Assembly: GCA_026724425.1 (NCBI GenBank)
Contig: JAIUCV010000090.1
Location: 744,001 to 808,000 of the forward strand
Reading direction: 5' to 3'
Source: Erythrophleum ivorense
Taxonomy: Eukaryota; Streptophyta; Magnoliopsida; Fabales; Fabaceae
DNA: 64,000 nt
Under the pieces are notes generated by a model. The model had not been told where the DNA came from. It searched no databases and was given only the letters and a program-made list of their open reading frames with translations. The position numbers and the translations under genes were made by a program. Shown piece after piece: positions 30,893-41,082 of the stretch (within the stretch, counting starts at the first letter, position 1; the number at the start of each line of letters is the position of its first letter).

Positions 30893-33489
30893 ATGGAAGA
30901 GGATTTGAGAAATCCTAGTCCTATAAGGGCGATTCCTATACGCCACATATCTCCTCCTAGAGACAGTCCAACAGAGAAGAGGATGTCAAACCCTCCAGCT
31001 ATTTCACCTTCATGGGATTCTCGCAATAGTCATCACGGACTAGCACCCTTGAACACTAAGAAGAACCTTCTCCCCTACCTTAACGCGGCCGAACTGGAGA
31101 CGTCTAGCCAAGCCTACTATGAAAGAGAAGAACACCTTCTAACCTCACCAGAAGAAGAAATAGATCCGGAGCTGATTGAGTTTGTGAAGAGAGACAAATT
31201 TCATGATCTCTACAATGAGTATGCACTGGAACACATTGATCACTTTGAAGGTCTTTGTGATTCTTATGGAATTTTCGATTTTGAGAAGAAACTAATGCTG
31301 TTCAGCATATCCTTAGCTGGGAGAGCTTTTGAGTGGGCGCAATACTCTCCCCGTTTCAGATCAACACTTGGTTAGACTGCAGAGAAGCTTTCTTGAAGAG
31401 GTTCAGCAGGAACCCACCTTTCAAATCCAAGTATAACCAAAGCTCTTACCCTCACCACAACCAATCTTATGAAGAAGAAGATGATGCCTCCTTACCACCG
31501 GAGTCCATCAATGGCGACCTGATCAAGTATGTAGTAAGAGATCCTTTCCATGACTTCATATCGGAATGTGCTCAAGAACATGTTGAGAATTTCGAAAATC
31601 TCTGTGATTACTATGGTTTGGGAGAGAACCCAAAGAAAATCAGCTTGTTCCAAACATCCCTAGCTGGCCGAGCTCAAGAGTGGAGATTTTCTGCCCAACA
31701 CGATTTCAAGACATGGAGAAGATACAAGGAAGCTTTCCTCAACAAGTTTGCCCGTGGACAACCCTATGTGCCGCTACTTAAACCCTACCACCCGCCCTAT
31801 AGAAACCACCAACCTCCACCGCACATTGAGCAGCTGCCCCAAGCCACAGAAGGATTACCCCACAACCCACACCTAACCAAGCTTGAAGAGATGCTACAAG
31901 AGTACCTTGACTATCAAGTCACAAGTACAAGAGAGATGGAGAAGAAGATCGAATATGTTCATCTCACCCTTGGAGAAAAGATGGATGTTCTTTTTAACCA
32001 AGTTATCAAGCTTGACAAAGATATCAAGCAACTCAAGGAAGACCATGATCGATCACTCAACCTTGTCAAGCTAGATGTTGCTGCAAAACACCACGAGCTA
32101 CTTAGCAAGAGCATTGATGCCCATAGCTTCAATGATGATAATTGCAAACATCTTGGAATCATCTATAACCGGCTGTCAGCTATAGAAGGATCTCTTTTCT
32201 CTAAGAACCAGAGAGAAAGAAGCCCCACACCCAAACCACCTCCTTTCCCTTGCAATGTCATCACAACAATCTCCAAGGAAAACTCATCACATCTTGTAAG
32301 AAAAGAAGAAGAAGATCAAGAGTATGAGGAAGACTATGAAGATGATGAAGAAGAACAGCAGAGTTTTAACAGCTATGCAAGCTCTAGAGGAAGTGAAACT
32401 AGTCCACAGCAACCTGACCCGCGATTCTCTCCACCTCCAGCTCGCACACTCGCCCTTCCTAGAATCACCGGCATTTCAAGAAAGAGAATCACCTTGGATG
32501 AACCAGAGGATTCATTCCAATATGAACCCATTGACCCTACTAAGATAAGCCCAGAGAAGCTCAAGGAGTTTAACAAGAAGGTGAAGTCCATACCATTCTA
32601 TGTCCCCTTTGAAGAAGCTTGGAACAACCATGATTTGGTTGAGTTTTTCTTTAGTAGCAAAGAAACCAAGGATGAGATTAAGCAACTCTTTAGGCGAGCC
32701 CGCCTCTATATGTCATCTTATGCAGCAACCCTACCCCCATCTCCGCCCTCTACACCTCATCCCAAGTGGTACAGCAACCCCATCTCCCGAGAGAAGCTAG
32801 CTGAATTCAACCGCTTTGTCCAAACACTTCCAGCAAGCATGACCTTTCATGAGGCTTGGAAGAACCACCCACTCACCAACTTCTTCCACAACTGCAAAGA
32901 GACCCCAGAAGAGATTCAGGAGCTATTTGAGAAAGCTAAGAAGCAACCATCTTTCCGAACCCTCTACAAGGTAGAAGACCCAGGACAGTTTACCATACCC
33001 TGCACAATCAATGGAAGATACTTTGATAGCTACATTTGTGATTCTGGTTCATGCATAAACCTGATGCCCACACACACTGCCAAACTTCTTGGGATCACAC
33101 GCCTACAACCTTCACAAATCAGCATTGGACTTGCTGATCTCACCATTGCACAACCTAGAGGTGTTGTTTATGATGTCTTGCTCGATATTGGAGATACAAA
33201 GATACCGGTGGATTTTCATATCATGAATATCAAAGGAGGAAGTGACATGCCTATTATACTTGGAAGATCATTCTTGGCAACTGCTGGAGCCATTATGGAT
33301 TGGCCAACCCGCCGCATCTCTCTTGCCAATGTCAACAAATCTGTTTACTATGATGCCGTCCCCGTTTTCACTCCTACCAAGCATTCTCGGTTCATATCTC
33401 CTCATGAACCACCTGATCATCAACAAGGACGTGATGGGACACGCACAAAAAGGCTTTGTCTCAGGCCATGTCCTTCAACTTCTTTTTAG
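30893..33489 (+). pseudogene. gag-pro: Gag-protease of D with two internal domain duplications, one frameshift
   Basis: The frame opens at 30893 (160 codons) and shifts near 31340 into a 718-codon frame (31333-33489), so one indel breaks it. The capsid-like domain occurs twice in tandem: one copy around FVKRDKFHDLYNEYALEHI...LAGRA-EW, the second around YVVRDPFHDFISECAQEHV...LAGRAQEW. A second module is also doubled, one copy from KISPEKLKEFNKKVKSIPF and one from ISREKLAEFNRFVQTLP. Between lies a helical and acidic stretch (E/D-rich near 32310-32360). The C-terminus is an aspartic protease with CDSGSCINLMP and the later IILGRSFLATAGA flap-type motif. No CCHC knuckle was found. Confidence 0.82.
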
Positions 33490-35248
33490 AAGAGCCAAAC
33501 GGTCAAGCTAAAGACCATAAACAAGCGCTGTATGGGAGGCAACCCATAAGGTCTTTTCTATCCCTTTTTAAATCTTTGTTTTCATTTAATAGTTTTGTTT
33601 TGAAGTTTTGGATACAGAAATTTGAGAATCCAGCATGAAAGAAGCAGGAAGAAACCTAAGGAAAGAAGAATGCAGCATTCACCATGGTCGGGTCGACCAA
33701 GACGGTCGACCGGTGCCTCGCCCGATCGACCGTGTCCCCTCTTGCCGACCCACCATCCCACCTCACTTACATACCATCCTACCTCACTTACATACCATTC
33801 CACCTCACCTGCATACTATCCCACCTCATTTGCATACCATCCCACCTCACTTGCATACCATCCCACCTCACTTGCATATCATCCCACCTCACTTGCATAC
33901 CATCCCACCTCACTTACATATCATACCACCATCATCCCACCACACTTTCATTCCATACCACATCACATCCCACGCCTACTTGCTGTTCTACCACATGATG
34001 ATCCTACTTCACCTACACTCAGGCGGCCCCTTACAGCTCATTGCTGGTGCGCAACAGCACTTGACCATCTAAGCCGGGATCTCATCCACATTATGGAGCA
34101 ACATAGTAGCTGGACATATCATCCATCACACCATTCTTCGATTTCTAATACCATATCAGGTTACATCTTTCCTCTAATTCACAAACGCCTTATTACCTCT
34201 TTCTTTTACCTCCCTTAATCGGATTTGCTTTCACCGGGACGGTGCAAGTTAAGTCTGGGGGGATTGTCGGTACTAATGCGTTTGTTCATGTCTTGTCTTC
34301 ATCTTATATCTATTTCTCTTATCAACCTTTTTCAAAACTTCTGTTTTATTGAGTCAAAATAAGTTAGGAAACTATGATCTATCCTAGGAGCTTACCTCAG
34401 CATGCCAAAGCTCTTGTGATCACAAAGGCGAATATTGACACCGAACAATGCCCAACGGAACCTCTGAGGGTGGATTGACCTACTGATTTGGCAAGATTTC
34501 TAAGGTACCCGGACAATCTAAAGTCAACTCCACCACCTAATTGAACTTTTAATTTTTCTTGTCAAGGGGCTTGAGATACATATTAGCCGATTCCTCATCC
34601 CGGTCTAGTTGAGACATGTCCACCAAAGATACAGTCCACCTCTCTCTCATCTGCAAAATGAAAATCAAAAGCTTTTAAGCACAAGGAAAACGTGTAAGCA
34701 AGAGGAATGCATACGTCTGCACCTTCTTGTCTTATGGAGACCTACTCAAACAAGGAAAAGCAAAAGCCTATCCTATTATATTCCCAGAAAAGAAAAATAT
34801 TCAAAGGGAAGAAGGATCGATAGAAAAAATAAAATGATACCCTAGAAAAGTAGGGAAATATCGATCCTTCAAAAGAAAAAGAGAGAAAGAGAGAGGAATG
34901 GAACTGGATGTGCTAAAAAGGACTGTCTTGGCAAACACTTGGATGGGTAAGAGTCAATGCTCTGTGATCAATACTCCCTTGATAAAGACCGCACGTTTTA
35001 AATACTGTAAGGAGTTGACAATGGAAAGTTTGGAGTGCTGGATGAGATTTGTTGGGTCCGGTATGGTTCGCTAAGCTCAAGGTCAGTACGGGAAGGCTAG
35101 ATTCAAAGTTAGTTTTGCTCCAAGTGAAAGCAGAGCAATGGAAGATACAAGTGCCAAAGGATAAGTGAGTTTTCGTGTTTTCAAACCTCTTTCTCTGATT
35201 TGGATTCTATTTGCTTGGGGACAAGCAAAGATCTAAGTCTGGGGGAGT
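33490..35248 (+). other. 3' region of D with minisatellite and two polypurine tracts
   Basis: No pol gene is present. GGTCGACC-type words occur near 33685-33735. A first purine tract (AAGTCTGGGGGGA) is at about 34252-34266 and the terminal one (AAGTCTGGGGGAG) at 35235-35247 before the LTR. Open frames at 33622-34218 come from the repeat array and are not considered genes. Confidence 0.7.
33757..33924. repeat. 21-bp minisatellite, 8 copies
   Basis: The unit is close to CCCACCTCACTTGCATACCAT. As 21 is a multiple of three, all frames stay open through it. Confidence 0.85.
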
Positions 35249-36766
35249 TGATATACCTCTATTTTACACCCTTTTTACATCGTTTTTATATACTTTATGC
35301 ATGGTTTTACCATGGCTTCTTGCTTTAAAAGGTAGTTTTTATGCATATATAGTGCCAAGAGTCATTTCAGGTCAAAAGATGCAATTTGGAGCAAAACAAA
35401 GGCAAAGGTCCTCAAAGCAGCTTCATGCACTATCATTTACTTTGGAGGAGCCCCAAAAACATTCTACTCAATGGATTTCACCTAAACCAGTTTGCCGCGA
35501 TGCCTACATAAGTTAGCTTTACAACGCAATTGGAATCATGCAATTTGGCCACGTAGAATGGGAGATATGATCGTTTTAGTGAAGAGTGTCAAATCAGCCG
35601 AAAACCGGACGTCTACACCAACCGCTCGACCGAACCGGTCGGACAGGGCCTCCAAGGCTCCCGTCCGACCCGACATCCTTTCACCATCCCGTGCGCGCCC
35701 GACCATCATCCCGTGCGACCGTTCGACCGCCAGCTCGACCCGAGCACCAGCCCGACCGACCGGTCGACCGCCCCGCTCGACCACGACACGCCCCGCTCGA
35801 CCCGACTCGTTTCCGAAGCCCGTTTTGCACGTTTTCAAGCCCAAACTTACACCGCCTCTTATGTTTCGACCAAGACCTAGGTCAAGCCGCCCTTCAAGTT
35901 CTGAAGCATTATAAATACATCTTTTTAGCCTTGTAAAAGAAGAGAGCCACACATAGAGATACAAAATATTATTCAATAAAAGTTCTTATAGTTTTTGCTT
36001 TCTTTCATTGTCTCCTTCAAAAGAGGATCTCGGATCTCTGTTCTTATGAACATGAATTCGATTTCCTTCTCTATGTCTGAGTAGTTACCCTGTTAAGTGA
36101 TAGGAAATCAAAGGATAGTGTTCATGCTTGCTTGACAATCCATCTATAGAATTAGGGTTTACATAAACTCTTCACCTTTGCTTGTGTTCATTGCTTGGTG
36201 TTGATCTGGCCAATCAACATATGATCCTAGGTAGATTTGAGCCACGGAAGTGATGAATCATTCGCCTGAACTAGTATTTGGTGGGCAATCTCTCTTAGAC
36301 TGCGGAAGTTGATTTACTAGAGGTTGTGAACAATTGAGACTTGATCGAATTAATGCTTGTTTGATTATCTAAGGACATACCAAAAGTTTAGCGATTAGAT
36401 AGATCAACATAGGGGTCGGAGCCACGGAAGTGGAAAGATCTAAATTAGTTTCGTGAGTTCTAGGTGGTACACATTCTTAAATCCCTAACAAATCGAACTT
36501 GCTTGCTTGAATCACTCATCCCGAGATTATCCTATTGCTTAGCGCTTTCCATCATTGATTTACAACTTTATTTGCTTTGTTTACTTGCTTTCTTTACTTG
36601 CTTTCATCGTGACAACAACCAAACTCATATTGCTTTCCTAGCTAAATCTCAATCTCATACCTTGTAGTGCACTAACTGGTCCTTGTGTTCGATATACCCG
36701 TTGCTACTCTCGATCTGTGCACTTGCAGAAAAGGGGTAGAAATTGGGAAAAGTTTAATCCCCATCA
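35249..36766 (+). repeat. 3' LTR of D, complete
   Basis: This 1518-bp LTR runs from TGATATACC to CCATCA. A GC-rich CGACC-rich segment (35595-35815) is followed by a TATAAATA-containing stretch near 35910. Confidence 0.88.
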
Positions 36767-36880
36767 TGGAGTGATTCATCTTTGTGGTTCTAGTATTGTT
36801 TTTGGTTTTGTTGTTGTTGATTTTGGACTTATGTATTTTCGTACTTTTGGACTTATTTCCGACATCTCGTTGTTTTTGTA
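36767..36880 (+). other. Remnant of C 3' untranslated region and repair scar
   Basis: After the TGGAG duplication the 3' untranslated region of C resumes to about 36850 (ATGTATTTTCGT). Then about 25 bases of unclear origin include CGACATCTCGTTG, which matches the defensin-like downstream spacer at 207-219, and the sequence enters the upstream spacer of gene 3. The 3' LTR of C is missing. Confidence 0.65.
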
Positions 36881-37151
36881 CTTTTACTGAGTTCATTAAT
36901 TACACATTTATAAATACTTATTTTTTAAAAATAAATATAGTAACTTAAAAGAGAATAGTTTCTCAAACGTTTTGTTGATAACAAATAAAAACATTGATTA
37001 TATTATTAACCTTTGTGTAACATAAACAAGAACATATATAAATATGCATTATCTACCTTTAACAACTTTACAACAAAAAGTCTTAACGTTTAAGAATAAA
37101 TAATATAATAAACATTTTTATCTTCAATATTATTTACTTTTTGAAAATAAC
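36881..37151 (+). promoter_or_regulatory. Promoter region of defensin-like gene 3
   Basis: This matches the upstream regions of genes 1 and 2 but begins only about 270 bp before the ATG because of the deletion. GTAAC is at 37017-37021 and TATATAAAT at 37035-37043, 117 bp before the ATG. Confidence 0.55.
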
Positions 37152-37535
37152 ATGAAGACAATTGTCTTGTTTTTAACATTTTTAGTTCTTCTTTTGTCAT
37201 GTGAGTTTATTTTACTCTTATTAGTATGATATATTTAAAGTTTTATATTCCTTATAGAAGTATTATTTCAATGATTTGATATGTGTTTTGAAAATTTTAT
37301 AGGTGTATCTAATTCCGAAGAGACAACATCTTCTTCCAATCCAGCAGTAAGCCCTCAAGTTAGTTTGAAAAGAGAATACCTAAAACCTGGCCCAGACGAA
37401 CATCTTAAAAACTCAATGTCTTATGACCCAATTGGTTTTTGCCATGAATGTGCGTATCACTGTATGAGAAAAAAATTAAAACCATTTAGTTGTGGAAACT
37501 TTCAATGTCATTGTGCTACCACAGGTTATCATTAA
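37152..37535 (+). CDS. Defensin-like (LURE1-like) secreted peptide, copy 3
   Basis: Exon 1 is 37152-37200, the intron 37201-37302 and exon 2 37303-37535, with intact splice sites, giving 93 residues. Against copy 2 it has Tyr26 to Ser, Ala32 to Val and Asn74 to Lys in the mature part, all outside the cysteines. The six-cysteine pattern and signal peptide are complete. It sits between the deletion scar of C (270 bp upstream) and element G (336 bp downstream), so its regulatory surroundings differ most from the other copies. Confidence 0.72.
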
Positions 37536-37871
37536 AATTAAATCAATTTAAATAAAATAAAAAAGAAAGGTGAAATTTTGTTCTCATTCGACTCTTTTAT
37601 TTTTCAATTTATTTTTACAGTAATTGGCATGTGTAATGAATGTGTTTGACGTTTCCCTATGAATGCATTTGACATCAAATGTGTGAAAAATTAGTATGTT
37701 TACCTAAATAAAAATTAGTATGTTTATATTTAAAATTTTAATAAATACACTCTATCTTTTTTTTTTAAATGATAGTCCGAACGCTTTTGTTTTGACATAG
37801 GATTAACAATCTTGGAGCAAATTTTTTCCTTTAGGTATAAAAGAGTTTATCATTTTGAATATATTTATGTC
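37536..37871 (+). repeat. Downstream spacer of gene 3
   Basis: This matches 9423-10075 but has an internal deletion at about 37711 between two copies of AATTAGTATGTTTA-like sequence. It ends with ATGTC, the target duplication of G. Confidence 0.8.
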
Positions 37872-38030
37872 TGAAACAACCAAGCTTTTTTTTTTATAAA
37901 TGATTATAATAATTATCAATGCGGAAATTCTCAGAAAGAAATCAATAATATTAAATCATAAAAAAGCCGTTCAACAAATAACCAATAAAGAATAAAACCA
38001 ATAAAACCAATAAGCAACCTAAACACCAGG

Positions 38031-39403
38031 TGTAACATCCGTGAACCTGGAAGTTGTTTTGGAAGTGGTGTTGGACGATGCTAGGGGTTCGGGAGTAGTT
38101 GGCACATGCTCTTAGAGGTGTGAATTGAGGGTTGGCTGTACATGTTCTTGTTTGATTGTTGTGCAGTCGGTCTAAGGTTCAAGCATCGCGAAGAAAGTGT
38201 GTTAAATTCTTCTGAACGACTAGTATCGATCGACACCCGAAGGGTGTCGATCGACACCGGTTTTCGGGTTTGATTTCCGGTTTAAGTCGATCGATTTGCA
38301 ATTGGAGTTGGTTTGGTCGATTGGTGTCGACCGACACCAAGGGAGGGTGTCGATCGACACCGGTTATTGAGAAATCGACCGGTTTGATTCAAGTCGGCTG
38401 GTTTTGGGCTGGTTTGGGCGAGAAAAGCCCTAGACTCGCGTTTTTAAGCCCTGTGGCCGCGAGAAAGGCACAGTTTTCGAGATATCAAGGTTCTTAGGCG
38501 ATTTTTGGAGGATTGGAGGTGATTTCTGAGTTTCTGGGTTGAATCCGTGGCTGTTCTTCGTTGTTCCTTCTCCTTTCCTTCCTTTCAATCCCTTTTCAAG
38601 GTGAGTGCGTGACTGTAGGTCCGTTAATCACTAGAGATTGTTTAATTTGAGTTTATGTTGTTGTTCTTGAGTTGTTCTTCGGTTTTATGTGGTTTGATGC
38701 GTATATGGGGGTTGAATCCCATTGATTGTTGTTGTTTCTACTGTTTTTCGCACTGTTTCATCGCGTTTGGTTTCTGGGCGTCGAGCCGGTGTCGAGCGAC
38801 ACTCGATGAGTGTCGATCGACACTCGGGAGGCTGGCGTCGATCGACACCATAGAGGTGTCGGTCGACACCGACCTGGGTGTCAGGAAACGTGGGTGTTTC
38901 CTGACAGGGAATGTTTATATTGTTGAGTATGGTTGAGCATTGTTATTGTTGTTGATTATTGTGATGTCTTGTCTAGTGTTTGACGTAATTGGCCTGTAGG
39001 CAGGATGATCCACTCACTAAGTATTTATGATAATACTTACGCATCTCTTTCGTAATGTGATGCAGGTAACAGCAATGTTCTTCCGCGGAAAGAGACCGAG
39101 AGAAGAGGATGATGAGATTAGGAATTTGATTCTGGCTTTGTTGTTATGGTTGACCAGAAATTCATGAGTTTAGGGTGTTATAGACTTTATTTTAATAATG
39201 TAGCAAACCGGTTTAGGTTGCTTATTGGTTATTGGTTTTATTGGTTTTATTCTTTATTGGTTATTGTTGAATAATTATTTATGATTTAATAATATTGGTT
39301 TTCTTCCGCATTGTGTTGAATTAGCTGTTGAGGATTAATATTTATGGAATGTTAATCTGGGCTAATTATAAAAAAAAAAAAAAAAAAAAGCTTGGTTGTT
39401 TCA
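38031..39403 (+). repeat. 5' LTR of element H
   Basis: Palindrome motifs start at 38223, 38244, 38324, 38347, 38789, 38810, 38835 and 38856, with pair spacings of 21, 23, 21 and 21. The inverted repeat is at 38879-38906, the hairpin at 39018-39039 and the leader intron at 38601-39065. The primer site is at 39407-39418 and a second leader intron is likely at 39535-39618. Confidence 0.9.
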
Positions 39404-39622
39404 TTTTGGTATCAGAGCGTAGTCGGTTTTAGGACTGTTAGAATTGGATGAAATGGATTGTGTGGTTAATTGATTATGTGAGTTAGTCAGTTAGTGGTCT
39501 AGTCTCATCCTCTCGGTCTTCCAGTTTTCCGCGGGTAAGTGAGTTGGGTATTGTGTGTTGTGTTTTGTGCTTTTGTGTGTTGACCTTTGCTCTTTTTCTG
39601 TACTTGGTGGTAGTGCAGAGAG

Positions 39623-41082
39623 ATGGACGCAGGTCGTGGTCGTGGCCGTGGTCGTGGTCGCGGTGCAGCCCGTGGGGGCAGAGGAGTTGGTCGCGGTGGG
39701 CGAGCAGCGGGTCGTGGAGGTCGGGGTGCTGGTCGTGGTTTGCCAGAGGCTGAGGTTTCAGTAGAGAGTGCAGCGCCGAGTGTGGCGGCAGCGTCGGTGA
39801 CACAGTCTGTTTCGTTGGCCGGTGGGGCTAACTCAGGTGCCAGTGGTGGCGCAGGAGCTGGAGCGGTTCCCGGTGGGGGCGCTGCTTTAGCTCAGGGAGA
39901 GTTGATTGTGGGGCTACTGACGCAGTTGTTGGCACGTCTTCCTCAGGCAGTTCCACAGCAGGCTCCGGTTGCACCTCCAGCGGCCGGGGCACAAGTTGGT
40001 GCCGGGGCACATGTTGGTGTCGGTTTTGTTGAGCAGCAGGAGGCTGCGGTGCAGCAGGGTGTTGCAGTTGGGGTTTCTCCTTATCGTGAGATGATGAGGG
40101 AGATGCAGAGGATTGGTACGCCTACGTTTGAGGGCGGTGTTACTCCAGAGCAGGCTGACGAGTGGCGTCAGAGGTTAGAGAGGAACTTCGATTCTGTTCG
40201 TTGTCCGGCACAGTTTCAGGTTGAGTTGGCAGTGCACTACCTTGGAGGTGATGCACATTTGTGGTGGAGGTCTGTTAGGATCAGGAGAGAGGTTTGGACT
40301 TGGGTTGACTTCGTCGAGGAGTTCAACCACAAGTTTTTCCCTCAGGAAGGCTCGTGACAGGCTGCAGATGAGGTTTTTGGACTTGACTCAGGGTGAGAGG
40401 TCTGTTCGAGAGTATGATGCAGAGTTCTGCAGATTGGTGGTCTTTTCTGGTGGTGAGCTGATCAGTGAGCGAGCATTGACGTCGCGGTTTCTTCAGGGGC
40501 TTCGGAGGAACATCAGGACTCAGTGCAGAGGTGGTATGTACCACACCAGAGCTGGTTTAGTGGAGTTGGCAGCGTCCATTGAGGAGGACTTGCGTGAGCC
40601 GGTGAGTACGGCAGTTGTGCCAGTTGCAGTTGCTCCTGCTACCCATCCTCGGGGCCAGCAGCAGCATCAGCAGCGCAGAGGTCACAGTTCTGGTTACGGC
40701 AGGGGCAGTAGGCCTGCGCAGGGGCCAGAAGAGGAGAGCAGACGAGATATCTGCTAGTAGCCCGAGTACGGGTGGGTGTTTTGGTTGTGGGAGTCTGGAT
40801 CACAGAGTGGCGACTTGCCCCAAGAGGGCGGGATCCAGAGAGTCGACAGTGTGCTACTACTGCAGGGAGTCGGGGCATATCAAGACTATGTGTCCCAAGT
40901 TGCAGCAGAGAGCAGTGGCAGCGGCGATTCAGCCGTTGGCTATTCAGTCAGCAGCGCAGGTTGCGGCGTTGCAGTCGGGTGGAGCGCCGAGAGTGTATAC
41001 TTCGGCAGAGGTGGGCCAGACCAGTCAGTCAGGCCAGATCACAGGTAAAATCTTGACTCAGACTTTTAAATTCTTAAGGTAG
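39623..41082 (+). pseudogene. gag: Gag of H with two one-base insertions
   Basis: The sequence is 1460 nt against 1458 in E. One extra A near 40347 (in the FFPQEARD segment) and one extra G near 40722 shift the frame. The RG-rich N-terminus, capsid and both CCHC knuckles are otherwise present. The end is TAG, followed in frame by pol; the possible gag-pol intron is 41045-41125. Confidence 0.88.

Larger units (their letters stand above)
29872..36766 (+). mobile_element. Element D: non-autonomous Athila/Tat-like gypsy element, gag-protease only
   Basis: It starts TGATATACC, ends CCCCATCA and is flanked by TGGAG (29867-29871, 36767-36771). It inserted exactly at the pol stop of C. The LTRs (29872-30825 partial; 35249-36766) share about 98-99 percent identity where both exist. 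It encodes gag and retropepsin but no RT, RNase H or integrase, so it would need a helper. Clade assignment is from gag/protease style only. Confidence 0.82.
11300..36850 (+). mobile_element. Element C: chromovirus, split by three later insertions, 3' LTR lost
   Basis: The left edge TGTAACATCC at 11300 interrupts the downstream spacer of gene 2; the presumed left target duplication is AAAAT (11295-11299). The 5' LTR is 11300-11371 plus 23603-24843, the coding region 25060-29874, and the 3' untranslated remnant 36772 to about 36850. Nested inside are F (11372-23597, carrying E) and D (29872-36766). The 3' LTR and part of the defensin-like spacer are missing at the right junction. Confidence 0.85.

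Noticed and set aside
33622..34218. 198-codon frame after the D protease
   Set aside because: It is held open by a 21-bp minisatellite and has no domain.
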